Positions 16,531-24,362 are shown, counted from the stretch's first letter. The stretch is 64,000 bases of DNA from Alphaproteobacteria bacterium GM7ARS4 (GCA_014332745.1 JACONL010000001.1:414658-478657); one strand, 5' to 3'. The notes: generated by a model not told the origin, from the sequence alone. Program-made: numbers and translations.

Positions 16531-17703
16531 TCAGGAGGAGGATGGGGTCGCCATCCTCGATGTGATGGTAGAGAGCATATCATAGACGCATGGGACTCCG
16601 TCATAGATAAGGGCTGTATAGATTTGGAGCATATCGGCGCCAGCGTTCAGGCGTTCATAGGCATCGTCTCCATCCATGAGCCCGCCACTGCTGATAAGTG
16701 TCAGCTGTCCCTTATATGTCTGTCGCGCCTTATGGACGTGGCGTAGTGCTGTGAGGGCGTGGCTTGTCAAGGGCTTGCCTGAGACGCCACATGTGATGGG
16801 TGATGTGGTGCGTGGTGGCGTATAGGGACGGGGAATGCTATTGCCAATGATGAGTCCATGCAGGCGATGTTTGAGGGCATGGTGGGTGATGGCGTCATAG
16901 GTCTCCTTGTCTAGCGTCAAGGGAATTTTGATAAAGAGGGGATAGGGACAAAGGGGCATGCTCGCCTTTAGGAGTCGCGCCAAAGGGGCGAGGGCGTTTT
17001 GGAAAAACATATCGGGCGTGTGGGATATGTTGGGACATGAGAGATTGAGGGCGACATAGTCGATGACTGGCTTTTCTCTGCTGAGGCGTGTGAGGGAGTC
17101 TGTGATGTCGCCGATGATGTCTTGCTCTGTTGTTTTTGTGTGACCATAGCCGAGACTGAGGCCAACGAGTTTATCTTGTGCGCGTCGTCTTGTCTGTAAT
17201 CGTGGGATGATGGCGTCGATGCCGTCATTGTTGAGGCCGTATCGGTTGTGGATAGTGTGGGGTGGGGCGCGAAAAAGGCGCGGGCGTGAGTTGCCTTTTT
17301 GTCGTTGGCGTGTCACCGTCCCTACCTCTAGGCCGCTGAGAGGCGAGGCAAGGAGCGGGGCGACGGCGCTGGCGTTTTTGTCAAACCCAGCGGCGAGCAT
17401 GATGGGATGGGCGAGTGTCTTGCCACAGAGGGTGCGCGCTAAAGATGGATGAAGGGATGGTCGGGGAAGTGCGAGAACACGCCCTAACCCCATACGCAAC
17501 GCCACAAGGCTCATGGCATGGGCTGTCTCTTCGTCTAAGCTATGGGCATAAGACAGAGCGAGACGATTGAGAAAGCGTCTGATAGGATAGCGTTTGGCAC
17601 AGCCGTTATTCTCATGCGTGTCCCCATGCGCACAGCTTGTGTGTTGTGCGTTATGCTGTGTCTCCCGTTTCTTCAGGGGGAGCGTGGGGCTATAGAGCAT
17701 CAT
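16531..17703 (-). CDS. pyrD: Dihydroorotate dehydrogenase, class 2-like (divergent)
   Basis: FMN enzyme that oxidises dihydroorotate to orotate in pyrimidine synthesis; class 2 enzymes are membrane-associated and use quinone. The N-terminal helix region (FLNRLALSYAHSLDEETAHAMSL), AAGFDKNAS near 104-112, VGTVTxxxQxGNxxPRLFR near 127-145 and NRYGLNN point to class 2. The loop holding the catalytic base reads ALNLSCPN (about 218-225), with Cys223 where class 2 enzymes have Ser; Cys is the class 1 residue. The phosphate-binding loop is also unusual (SSGGL). I used the ATG at 17703; a GTG at 17751 would extend it. The first 40 residues are unconserved. Confidence 0.85.
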   Translation of the reverse strand: MMLYSPTLPLKKRETQHNAQHTSCAHGDTHENNGCAKRYPIRRFLNRLALSYAHSLDEETAHAMSLVALRMGLGRVLALPRPSLHPSLARTLCGKTLAHPIMLAAGFDKNASAVAPLLASPLSGLEVGTVTRQRQKGNSRPRLFRAPPHTIHNRYGLNNDGIDAIIPRLQTRRRAQDKLVGLSLGYGHTKTTEQDIIGDITDSLTRLSREKPVIDYVALNLSCPNISHTPDMFFQNALAPLARLLKASMPLCPYPLFIKIPLTLDKETYDAITHHALKHRLHGLIIGNSIPRPYTPPRTTSPITCGVSGKPLTSHALTALRHVHKARQTYKGQLTLISSGGLMDGDDAYERLNAGADMLQIYTALIYDGVPCVYDMLSTITSRMATPSSS

Positions 17704-17805
17704 GGCGCATGGTCCTTTTTCGTCATCATACCACACTGAGAGGGATAGCACTATCTCTTGTGTGTCTTTTTATGCTAGGATGGGACAAAGAGCATGGCAT
17801 GGCAT

Positions 17806-17878
17806 GCCCCTGTGGCTCAATTGGTAGAGCGACCGCCTTGTAAGCGGTAGGTTACAGGTTCAAGTCCTGTCGGGGGCA
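17806..17878 (+). tRNA. tRNA-Thr (anticodon TGT)
   Basis: The 73-nt cloverleaf has a 7-bp acceptor stem (GCCCCTG with CGGGGGC, one G-T pair). The D arm closes with GCTC/GAGC, the anticodon stem ACCGC/GCGGT encloses loop CTTGTAA, and the T arm ACAGG/CCTGT encloses TTCAAGT. The anticodon TGT reads ACA codons. The 3' CCA is not encoded: after discriminator A the DNA reads CCC. The last 19 nt overlap, antisense, the 3' end of the SpoU methyltransferase gene. Confidence 0.97.
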
Positions 17879-18405
17879 CCCTTCGCTTTGTTTCTTTCTC
17901 CTCGTTGTAGGCGTTGTGGCCATTCGTTGCGTTTCGCCGCCCTGTCATAGAGGACGACATTGACGCTTGCCGCCAGATTCATAGAGATTTGGGTGGGGAC
18001 ATAGATCGCATGGTGGCATGCTTTGACGATGTTTGGCGCTAATGTTCCATTTTCGGGACCGAAGATGTAAAAGGCGCGTTCGGGGTGGACGTAGTGAGGC
18101 AAGGGGCATGCGCCTTCGATGAAATCAACGGCAACAGGCGTGCAATTGATGGGAAGCGCCGTGAAAATATCCTCCACAATGACAACGGGGATATGACGAT
18201 GACTACGTAGTGTGTCTTGTCCTCCTAAGGCGAGCCGTCCTCCCTGCCTTAAGACGACTAAATTTGCTTCATAGACGCCACATGCGCGCAAGACAGCGCC
18301 CACATTCTCTTCGAATCGAGGTTGCTCCAGAGCAACGCAATAATAGCCGCGCCTTGACGTCTTTGCACGCGCTTGCCATCCACAGACGCCATGAGGTGTG
18401 TCCAT
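17860..18405 (-). CDS. SpoU/TrmH-family RNA 2'-O-methyltransferase
   Basis: 181-residue SPOUT-fold methyltransferase that uses SAM to methylate ribose 2'-OH in tRNA or rRNA. Motif 1 is seen in ENVGAVLRACGVYEANLV (about 33-50). Motif 2 is YIFGPENGTL and motif 3 is VPTQISMNLAASVNVVLYDR, forming the knotted SAM site. Target nucleotide unknown. The C-terminal tail is basic. The stop codon (17860-17862) lies within the antisense strand of tRNA-Thr, so the last codons are shared with the tRNA T arm and acceptor stem. It follows the HIT gene by 1 nt on the same strand, so the two are probably co-transcribed. Confidence 0.85.
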   Translation of the reverse strand: MDTPHGVCGWQARAKTSRRGYYCVALEQPRFEENVGAVLRACGVYEANLVVLRQGGRLALGGQDTLRSHRHIPVVIVEDIFTALPINCTPVAVDFIEGACPLPHYVHPERAFYIFGPENGTLAPNIVKACHHAIYVPTQISMNLAASVNVVLYDRAAKRNEWPQRLQRGERNKAKGAPDRT

Positions 18406-18406
18406 G

Positions 18407-18769
18407 CTAGGCCAGTGACAGCATAGGGCCTAAGGCGTTGCCTCCTATGATATGGGCATGGACATGGGCAACCTCCTGCCCGCCATGTTGTCCCTGATTG
18501 ATAATGACACGATAGCCATGCTCTTCGAGACTCATGAGGGATGCGACTTTGCCAATGGCGCGCACCAATGCCGTTATCTCTGTATCCGTGCCGTTATGGG
18601 CAAAATCGGACATGGTGTCATAAGCACCCTTTGGAATGACAAGGACATGGACATCCGCCAAGGGGCGAATGTCATGGAAAGCGATGACATGGTCATCTTC
18701 ATAGACTTTCTTGGCTGGCAATGTGCCACGCACGATTTGGGCAAAAATGTTTGATGAATCATAGGGCAT
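18407..18769 (-). CDS. HIT-family (HinT-like) nucleotide-binding protein
   Basis: 120-residue histidine-triad protein. The signature HVHAHI lies at about 102-107, and the N-terminal NIFAQIVRGTLPAKKVYEDD is typical of HinT-type purine nucleoside phosphoramidases that hydrolyse AMP-lysine and related adducts. The ATG at 18769 precedes the conserved DSSNIF; the frame stays open upstream without similarity. It is the first gene of a likely two-gene unit with the SpoU methyltransferase 1 nt downstream, and divergent from the DNA methyltransferase. Confidence 0.9.
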   Translation of the reverse strand: MPYDSSNIFAQIVRGTLPAKKVYEDDHVIAFHDIRPLADVHVLVIPKGAYDTMSDFAHNGTDTEITALVRAIGKVASLMSLEEHGYRVIINQGQHGGQEVAHVHAHIIGGNALGPMLSLA

Positions 18770-18806
18770 AGCATCGCACCTCTTCTTCTGTTGATGGCAC
18801 ACATGA

Positions 18807-18838
18807 ATATGGTGTGTGTGGGATATGGTGTGTGTGGG
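18807..18838. repeat. Perfect 16-bp tandem duplication between the HIT and DNA methyltransferase genes
   Basis: The unit atatggtgtgtgtggg is repeated exactly at 18807-18822 and 18823-18838. It sits in the 178-bp divergent intergenic region, upstream of the putative promoter of the DNA methyltransferase. Confidence 0.93.
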
Positions 18839-18883
18839 TCTACGGGCTTTATAGACGCTCAGGCGTGTCACTGCAAGAGTCCC

Positions 18884-18911
18884 TTGACAACCAATGTCCA
18901 TGAGACATACT
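18884..18911 (+). promoter_or_regulatory. Putative sigma70-type promoter of the DNA methyltransferase gene
   Basis: A perfect -35 hexamer TTGACA (18884-18889), a 16-bp spacer and a weaker -10 CATACT (18906-18911). The predicted transcript would start near 18918, leaving a 30-nt leader with AAGGAG before the ATG at 18948. This supports 18948 over the upstream ATG at 18894. Confidence 0.45.
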
Positions 18912-18947
18912 ACGGGAGTCTTTCCCATAAGGAGCGGGTGGCATGCG

Positions 18948-19883
18948 ATGAAGAGATGTGCCTTTGACAATGATATAAGGTGTGGCAACTGCATCGATGT
19001 GATGGGCGCTATGGAAGAAAACTCTGTCCATCTCATCGCCACAGACCCGCCATATGGTATTGATGGCATGGATGCCCGTTGGGACGACACCAAACTGCGA
19101 CAAAAAGCGAACAAGGCTGGCGTTGTTGGTGGCTTGCCTGTGGGGATGAAGTTCGATAAAAAACAAGGTGAAGATTTACAGGCTTTTTTCGAAAAGGTCG
19201 CAGAGCAGTCTATTAAGGTCTTGCGACATGGTGGCTTCTTCATAGCATTCAGTAGCCCGCGCCTTTCTCACAGAATCGCTATCGCCTTAGAAAATGTCGG
19301 CTTCGAGATACGCGACCTATATGCTTGGCACTATACGAGAGCACAAGGCAAAGCCTTCGGCATGGAGCATTTTGTCCGCAAAATGAATAAGAGCGACAAA
19401 GAAAAACAGAGTATCCTAGAAAAGCTTGGCGGGAGAAAAACAGCGCAATTGCGCCCTCAATTCGAGCCAATCATCATCGCGCAAAAACCAACGCAAGGCA
19501 CGCTCATAGAAAATTGGTTAGCGTGGGAAACAGGGCTCATCGACTTAAACAATACGACATTGAATGGCCATACGCCATCTACCCTGCTACATGTGGAAAA
19601 ACCTTTCAGGGAGAAGTACAATCGTCACCTGACGGTGAAGCCTGTCGCCCTCATGGAAACACTCATACGGCTGTTCTCAAAGGAAGGGCAAGTCGTCCTT
19701 GACCCGTTTATGGGGAGTGGAACAACCTTGCTTGCCACAAGAAATACCAACAGGAGGGGTATCGGCATAGACATCCATCAGGACTATATAAGCCTTGCAA
19801 AAAAACGATTGGAGGAGCAAGGCGCTCAGCCAGCTATAGGGGACGTGGCGTCCTCAGCAAGAACATCATCAATGGAGCGATGA
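18948..19883 (+). CDS. Beta-class adenine DNA methyltransferase, apparently orphan
   Basis: 311 residues. The catalytic motif IV DPPYG comes first (about 33-37) and the SAM-binding motif I DPFMGSGTT late (252-260), the order of beta-class N6-adenine (or N4-cytosine) methyltransferases. HLTVKP before motif I (motif X region) also fits. It differs from the cell-cycle methyltransferase CcrM, which carries DPPYNLQ and an extra C-terminal domain. No restriction endonuclease, specificity subunit or phage gene adjoins it. It is richer in Lys codons such as AAA than its neighbours, which could reflect horizontal acquisition. Recognition sequence unknown. It has its own promoter candidate and AAGGAG 13 nt before the chosen ATG. 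Confidence 0.85.
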   Translation: MKRCAFDNDIRCGNCIDVMGAMEENSVHLIATDPPYGIDGMDARWDDTKLRQKANKAGVVGGLPVGMKFDKKQGEDLQAFFEKVAEQSIKVLRHGGFFIAFSSPRLSHRIAIALENVGFEIRDLYAWHYTRAQGKAFGMEHFVRKMNKSDKEKQSILEKLGGRKTAQLRPQFEPIIIAQKPTQGTLIENWLAWETGLIDLNNTTLNGHTPSTLLHVEKPFREKYNRHLTVKPVALMETLIRLFSKEGQVVLDPFMGSGTTLLATRNTNRRGIGIDIHQDYISLAKKRLEEQGAQPAIGDVASSARTSSMER

Positions 19884-19912
19884 CGCCTGTGGGACTCTTA
19901 TCTCTCACGCCC

Positions 19913-20269
19913 TCATTGTTTCGTCCGTTCCGCTTTTTCCACGAGGCCTGAGCGGGCAAAACGTTGCTCGAGGGTCTCCCATACGGCTGACGGCTCAACA
20001 TCACATTGAGCCCACAGGACAAGCATATGATAGAGCATGTCAGCGCTCTCTTGGGTGAGCTCTGTTTTTGTGCCTGTGAGAGCAGCGAGGAGGACTTCCA
20101 TATGCTCTTCACCCAATTTACGCACGCATAGCGCCCGCCCACCAGCGAGCAATTGCGCCGTATAAGAACGCGCTGTATCACCATGACGCTGGCGCTGTCG
20201 GATACGCGCAAAGAGCCTCTCTAAAACATGGGGGGGGACATGCGTCGGTCGATTTGGCTTTACAGACAT
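19913..20269 (-). CDS. hisE: Phosphoribosyl-ATP pyrophosphohydrolase
   Basis: 118 residues, a standalone HisE catalysing step 2 of histidine synthesis (PR-ATP to PR-AMP). The all-alpha MazG-like metal site is visible in KLGEEHMEVLLAA and ELTQESADMLYHMLVL. No other his gene is in the window. The N-terminal 25 residues are Pro/Arg-rich and include a G8/C8 homopolymer (20230-20237). The ATG at 20269 is used; a GTG immediately upstream is possible. The gene is divergent from the oxidase subunit IV gene, whose putative promoter overlaps its start codon region. Confidence 0.9.
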   Translation of the reverse strand: MSVKPNRPTHVPPHVLERLFARIRQRQRHGDTARSYTAQLLAGGRALCVRKLGEEHMEVLLAALTGTKTELTQESADMLYHMLVLWAQCDVEPSAVWETLEQRFARSGLVEKAERTKQ

Positions 20270-20286
20270 CACCTATCCCCTATAAT
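20259..20286 (+). promoter_or_regulatory. Putative sigma70-type promoter of the cytochrome oxidase subunit IV gene
   Basis: -35 TTTACA (20259-20264), 16-bp spacer, consensus -10 TATAAT (20281-20286). The predicted start near 20293 would leave about 48 nt of leader carrying AAAGGAG. The -35 box overlaps the first codons of hisE on the other strand. Confidence 0.55.
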
Positions 20287-20340
20287 GGCGTTTCATATCT
20301 ACTTACTCTGTTTTTCACGTTTGTAAAAGGAGTCACTGCC

Positions 20341-20469
20341 ATGAGTTTAGACAAGCAAGATTTAGAGCGTCACCGCCAAGATTGGAATCTCTTTATGGGG
20401 ATTGTCATATGGTCGTCTGTCGTCACGGCCATCATCCTTGTGGGACTTGGTCTCTACTTGTCGCCATGA
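20341..20469 (+). CDS. aa3-type cytochrome c oxidase subunit IV
   Basis: 42-residue protein with a short hydrophilic N-terminus (DLERHRQDWNLF) and one transmembrane helix (about 15-39). This matches the small bacterial aa3 oxidase subunit IV family found mainly in alphaproteobacteria; it is an accessory, non-catalytic subunit. The ATG at 20341 is preceded by AAAGGAG (20326-20332) at good spacing, which decides the start against longer upstream options. Other oxidase genes are elsewhere, as is usual for this family. Confidence 0.85.
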   Translation: MSLDKQDLERHRQDWNLFMGIVIWSSVVTAIILVGLGLYLSP

Positions 20470-20490
20470 CTCGGGCGACATGCTGGTCGC
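20460..20490. terminator. Hairpin at the convergent oxidase IV / ndk junction
   Basis: GTCGCC (20460-20465) pairs with GGCGAC (20474-20479), and an alternative GCGAC/GTCGC stem uses 20475-20490. It spans the stop codon of the oxidase gene. No T run follows, so the assignment as a terminator is weak. Confidence 0.3.
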
Positions 20491-20536
20491 TAAGAACATT
20501 GTCATGAGCGCTATCAGTATATCACGGGTGGCGACG

Positions 20537-20977
20537 TCAAGGGCGCGCTTTGGCGGGAAAGAAAAACGCAATCTCGCGTTGGGCGTTCTCTAGGGAGTCA
20601 GAGCCGTGGAGGGCGTTGCTCTCTTTTGAAAAGCCGTATCGCTTACGCAAGGTCTCTCTCTTCTCCGTTGTGGGGTCTGTGTTGCCGATGTCTTGACGCC
20701 ATGCCTGTACCGCATTCTCTTTCTCGAGAACATAGACGATGATGTCATGGGATGTCATGAAGGAACAGAGGCTATCGAAAAATGGCCTGTCTTTATGCTC
20801 GCCATAGAATTCCTCCGCCTGTTGCCTTGTCAATGTGAGGCGCGCATCTTTGACGATGGTGTAGCCTCTCTCTCGAATGTCTTTTGTGATACTCTCTTGA
20901 AAGTTGCGGAGAACAGCATCGGGTTTGATAATACAAAGTGTTCTCTCATGCGTTCTTTCGGGCGTTCTTTTGGTCAT
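20537..20977 (-). CDS. ndk: Nucleoside diphosphate kinase
   Basis: 146 residues. Balances NTP pools by transferring gamma-phosphate through a phosphohistidine. ERTLCIIKPDAV near 11-22 and the active site NALHGSDS with His124 are visible. The ATG at 20977 lies within the last 4 nt of holC (ATGA overlap), which decides the start. It is the last gene of a pepA-holC-ndk unit in which each junction is a 4-nt overlap. Confidence 0.95.
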   Translation of the reverse strand: MTKRTPERTHERTLCIIKPDAVLRNFQESITKDIRERGYTIVKDARLTLTRQQAEEFYGEHKDRPFFDSLCSFMTSHDIIVYVLEKENAVQAWRQDIGNTDPTTEKRETLRKRYGFSKESNALHGSDSLENAQREIAFFFPAKARP

Positions 20978-21552
20978 GGTCTGTCTCCTTGCTCTGTGGC
21001 GTGGTGTTCTTTGTCGGTCATTTTGTCGGTTATGGGGATATGATGCCATGCCTTTCCCGTATGTCGATAGGCTTTCATGGTATCCTGTTGTCCCCATGCG
21101 TTTTGGCATTGGGCAAGATAGGCTTCATCTGTCCCGTCGTTTTTATGGTCTATCAAGAGAACAAAACGTTCGTAGGCGTGTCTATGGGCTTGGAAAAATG
21201 TGGCTTGTGAGTCTTGTGTCGTTGGGAGGGCGTCCCCATAGGTGACGAGGACGTGGGGTGTGTGTTCCTTGGCATTTGGGGGATGGCGTGATGTCTCTTG
21301 TGAGGATGTGAGCCATATAGGCTGATAGTTTGGCATGCCGTCTTCGTGATTGCCATGGGGAAGGAATGTGTTCCTTCCCAATGTCCACAGTTGGGCGGTG
21401 AGGTCATGGTCTTGTTCCTGATGGGCACAGAGCACAACCACCCGATGTGGCGGGTTAGCGTCAATGATTTTGAGCAGGAGCTTATAGAGGATGGCAGGGT
21501 GATGTTCTCGCGCCGCGATGTAAAACGTCGCGCGCTGTGAGGAGGGAGTCAT
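20974..21552 (-). CDS. holC: DNA polymerase III chi subunit
   Basis: 192 residues, longer than the usual 140-150. The N-terminus (RATFYIAAREHHPAILYKLLLKI), the VVVLCAHQEQ segment and LTAQLWTLGRNTFLPHG are characteristic of HolC. HolC links the clamp loader to SSB and the alternative helicase YoaA. A Thr/Gln/His-rich tail of about 35 residues follows the usual domain. Start and stop overlap pepA and ndk by 4 nt each. Confidence 0.88.
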   Translation of the reverse strand: MTPSSQRATFYIAAREHHPAILYKLLLKIIDANPPHRVVVLCAHQEQDHDLTAQLWTLGRNTFLPHGNHEDGMPNYQPIWLTSSQETSRHPPNAKEHTPHVLVTYGDALPTTQDSQATFFQAHRHAYERFVLLIDHKNDGTDEAYLAQCQNAWGQQDTMKAYRHTGKAWHHIPITDKMTDKEHHATEQGDRP

Positions 21553-23057
21553 GACTCATAATGTTGGGAGACGAGGCGGTCGAGGAGACGCACACCGAAT
21601 CCACTGGCGCCATAGGGGCTGAGGAAGGAGGGCTTTTTGTGATATGTGACGCCAGCGATGTCGATATGGGCCCATGCCATGTCTTTATGGACGAATCGTT
21701 GGAGAAATTGGGCGGCGGTAATACTGCCAGCTGAACGTTGATTGGTGACATTTTGCATATCCGCCACCTTGCTATCGAGCATTTTGTCGTATGCCTTGTG
21801 AAGAGGCATACGCCACACTTTTTCATTGATATGGCGTCCCACGTCTGTCAATTGGTTGGCGAGAGTATCATCATTGCTGAAGAATCCGGCATATTCATAG
21901 CCTAAGGCGATAACCATCGCCCCTGTCAATGTCGCTAAATCCACAATCATGCGGGGTGTGATATGGTCTTGGGCGTAGGATAGGAGGTCGGCAAGGACGA
22001 GACGTCCTTCGGCATCTGTATTGAGGACTTCGATGCTCTTACCAGCCCGTGATATGACGATGTCGCTAGGACGTTGCGCCGTTCCCGACACGGCATTTTC
22101 CACAAGGCCAACAATACCAACGGCATGCACCGATGCCTTGCGCGCCGCAAGAGCATGGAGCAGTCCCGCCACAACGCCCGCACCCCCCATATCGCTCTTC
22201 ATTTCTTCCATACCCGCTGACGGCTTCAATGACACACCTCCTGTGTCGAACGTCACGCCCTTGCCAATGAAGGTCACGGGACGGGTTTGGTCCTTTCCTG
22301 TGCTTCCTCGCCACCTCATCACGACCATAGAGGGGGGATACACGCTTCCCTGCGCGACGCCGAGCATGGCGCGCATGCCTTCCTTCTCTAAAGAGACGTT
22401 GTCATGGAGAGAAACCTCCACCCCCAACGCCTCCAACGCCCGAAGACGTTCAGCAAAGGCCGGTGGTGTGAGGATGTTGGGAGGTTCATTGACAAGGTCA
22501 CGGGTGAGGGCGACGCCATCGAGGACGTTCTTCTCCTTCTCCCACCTGTCGGCGCACGCTGACGCATGGGCGCTCTCAATGGTGAGCGTCTCTAGCTCGC
22601 GCCTGTCGGACTCGTCCTTTGAGGCGATGTAAGAGTCGAAGCGATATGTCATCAGACTCACACCGCTTGCCCATGTCACAAGCTGGTCTGCGGAAAACAC
22701 GCCATCCATAAAGACTGCTAGAAGGGAGCGCGCCCCCAATGCCTGTGCTTGCTTAGCGCAACAGCGCGCTGCCTTCTCCACAGCCTCCACATCAAGGGAG
22801 TCCTTTTTCCCAAACCCTAAGACAAGAATGACATGGAATGCCGTGACGCCATCGGGAGGCGATAAAACCATATGCTCGCCACTCTTCCCGCGAAAACGAC
22901 ATGCCTCGATATGGGCTAACACGCCACGATAGAGAGACGGGTCTCCTACGACACCCGTCATATCCAGAGATTCATCCTCGAACATAGGAAGAACAAGGAC
23001 ATCCCCTGCCCATGTCTCCCGTTTTTTTTGACTATCACGAAAAGAGCATTTAATCAT
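21549..23057 (-). CDS. pepA: Leucyl aminopeptidase, M17 family
   Basis: 502 residues. Cytosolic hexameric dizinc/manganese aminopeptidase; some family members also bind DNA as XerCD accessory factors. The GKGVTFDTGGVSLKPSAGM metal/catalytic region and the signature NTDAEGRLVL are intact, with a well-formed N-terminal macro-like domain. I chose the ATG at 23057; a GTG at 23072 adds five residues. First gene of the pepA-holC-ndk unit, divergent from lptF, the typical alphaproteobacterial arrangement. Confidence 0.95.
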   Translation of the reverse strand: MIKCSFRDSQKKRETWAGDVLVLPMFEDESLDMTGVVGDPSLYRGVLAHIEACRFRGKSGEHMVLSPPDGVTAFHVILVLGFGKKDSLDVEAVEKAARCCAKQAQALGARSLLAVFMDGVFSADQLVTWASGVSLMTYRFDSYIASKDESDRRELETLTIESAHASACADRWEKEKNVLDGVALTRDLVNEPPNILTPPAFAERLRALEALGVEVSLHDNVSLEKEGMRAMLGVAQGSVYPPSMVVMRWRGSTGKDQTRPVTFIGKGVTFDTGGVSLKPSAGMEEMKSDMGGAGVVAGLLHALAARKASVHAVGIVGLVENAVSGTAQRPSDIVISRAGKSIEVLNTDAEGRLVLADLLSYAQDHITPRMIVDLATLTGAMVIALGYEYAGFFSNDDTLANQLTDVGRHINEKVWRMPLHKAYDKMLDSKVADMQNVTNQRSAGSITAAQFLQRFVHKDMAWAHIDIAGVTYHKKPSFLSPYGASGFGVRLLDRLVSQHYES

Positions 23058-23060
23058 CAA

Positions 23061-23089
23061 TAGACGAATCACCCATTGTCATATATACT
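23061..23089 (+). promoter_or_regulatory. Putative promoter of the lptF-lptG-lptD-surA-pdxA-rsmA unit
   Basis: TAGACG (23061-23066) as a weak -35, 17-bp spacer, -10 TATACT (23084-23089). It lies in the 72-bp gap between the divergent pepA and lptF. Confidence 0.35.
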
Positions 23090-23129
23090 GCGAGACGACA
23101 GCACGCCACGGACTTTACCATAGAATCGC

Positions 23130-24362
23130 ATGTCCTTTTTTTCAAGATATTCTTTTCCTTTCTTTGCAAAGAAGAAGGCTCGAGGCATAAAACATCACGT
23201 CATCGACCGTTACATCGTGTGGTATGGGATGGGCATGTTTCTCTTCGTCGTCTTTGTGCTTTTGTTCTTGGCGATTTTAGGGAAATCCATGAGTCTTCTC
23301 AACTTCATTATCGACTATGGGGCGTCAGCCACAGCGATTCTTCCCCTTTTTTTGTTCCTCATGCCGTCTCTTATCAGCGTCATGATGCCGTTTGCCTGCG
23401 CCGTGGCGGTGATCTACGTGTATCATCAATTGGAGGTCAATAGCGAGCTCACGGTCATGCGCGCCAGTGGCTTATCCAATATGCGTCTGGCGCGTCCCAT
23501 GTTTGTCATGTCTGGCGCGCTTGTTCTCTTAGGGATTTTATTGTCCTTTTATATCGTGCCGATGAGTCATTCTATGTTTCGCGACTTGCGTCACGATTTG
23601 CGTCAAAATGCGGCGTATGTTCCTATCCGTGAAGGGCGCTTCGTCGGTCTTGGCGATAATGTCATTATCTATGTGCCAAAAAAAGATAGGGAGGGCGCTG
23701 TCTCGCAGCTGTTCATCCATGACAATCGAGAAAAAGAGTATCCAGTGACGATCGTGGCACAAAAGGGCAATCTCATACGCACTGAGCATGGCATTCGCCT
23801 CAGGCTCATCGAAGGCTCACGGCAGAGATTGTCTCGAGAACATCTTGTGCTTGAAACCCTTGATTTTGAGGAATATGACATGCTCCTCTACAGCACCGAT
23901 TATCAACGGCGACAGGTGAAAAAACCCACCGAATATACATTTCACGAACTTTTCTCACCGCCAAGCAAGAAGCAAGACGCGCTCTTTTCTGTGGAACGCC
24001 ATAAGCGTCTCCTCGACTCTTCGCGTATCTTTCTCTATGCCCTCATCGCCGTGGTGTTTATGCTGACAGCACATCACTCGCGTCGCTACAATAAGAAACC
24101 CATTTTAGCGGCTGTCATCTGTATTGCCTTAGCGCAATTTGGCCTTATTGCCTCTTATTACTGGGCGTATCGCTTTCTCTGGGTCATCGCCATTCCTTAT
24201 GTCTTGTGGCTGGTTATTGTGGGCGGTCTTCTTTATCACCTTCGATACCCTGAACGGACGTCAGCGTGGGCTGATGCCGTCTATCGTTGGCACAAAGACA
24301 TCTATGGCGCTGTGGCGCGATGGCTGGTCAAGCGTGGCGTGATGGGCATGGCGAGGCGATAG
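23130..24362 (+). CDS. lptF: LPS export ABC transporter permease LptF
   Basis: 410-residue inner-membrane permease of the LptB2FG complex that extracts LPS and feeds it to the LptC-A-D bridge. TM1 is about 32-50 and TM2 about 68-98. The coupling helix with the hallmark ELTVMRASG lies near 106-114 and TM3 about 122-142. A periplasmic beta-jellyroll follows at about 150-290, and three C-terminal helices at about 300-375. All expected elements are present, in contrast with the downstream lptG. An arginine-rich tail ends the protein. Confidence 0.93.
   Translation: MSFFSRYSFPFFAKKKARGIKHHVIDRYIVWYGMGMFLFVVFVLLFLAILGKSMSLLNFIIDYGASATAILPLFLFLMPSLISVMMPFACAVAVIYVYHQLEVNSELTVMRASGLSNMRLARPMFVMSGALVLLGILLSFYIVPMSHSMFRDLRHDLRQNAAYVPIREGRFVGLGDNVIIYVPKKDREGAVSQLFIHDNREKEYPVTIVAQKGNLIRTEHGIRLRLIEGSRQRLSREHLVLETLDFEEYDMLLYSTDYQRRQVKKPTEYTFHELFSPPSKKQDALFSVERHKRLLDSSRIFLYALIAVVFMLTAHHSRRYNKKPILAAVICIALAQFGLIASYYWAYRFLWVIAIPYVLWLVIVGGLLYHLRYPERTSAWADAVYRWHKDIYGAVARWLVKRGVMGMARR

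Noticed and set aside
17738-17758. Inverted repeat GATAG-CA-CTATC before tRNA-Thr followed by T-rich DNA, considered as a terminator
   Set aside because: No plus-strand gene ends upstream and the stem relies on G-T pairs; it may only be chance structure in the pyrD leader.
18948-19883. DNA methyltransferase considered as the cell-cycle enzyme CcrM
   Set aside because: It has DPPYG rather than DPPYNLQ and lacks the CcrM C-terminal domain; the neighbourhood does not match.
22021-22632. 203-codon plus-strand open frame opposite pepA
   Set aside because: Antisense shadow of the M17 peptidase; Ser/Thr/Arg-rich and without similarity.
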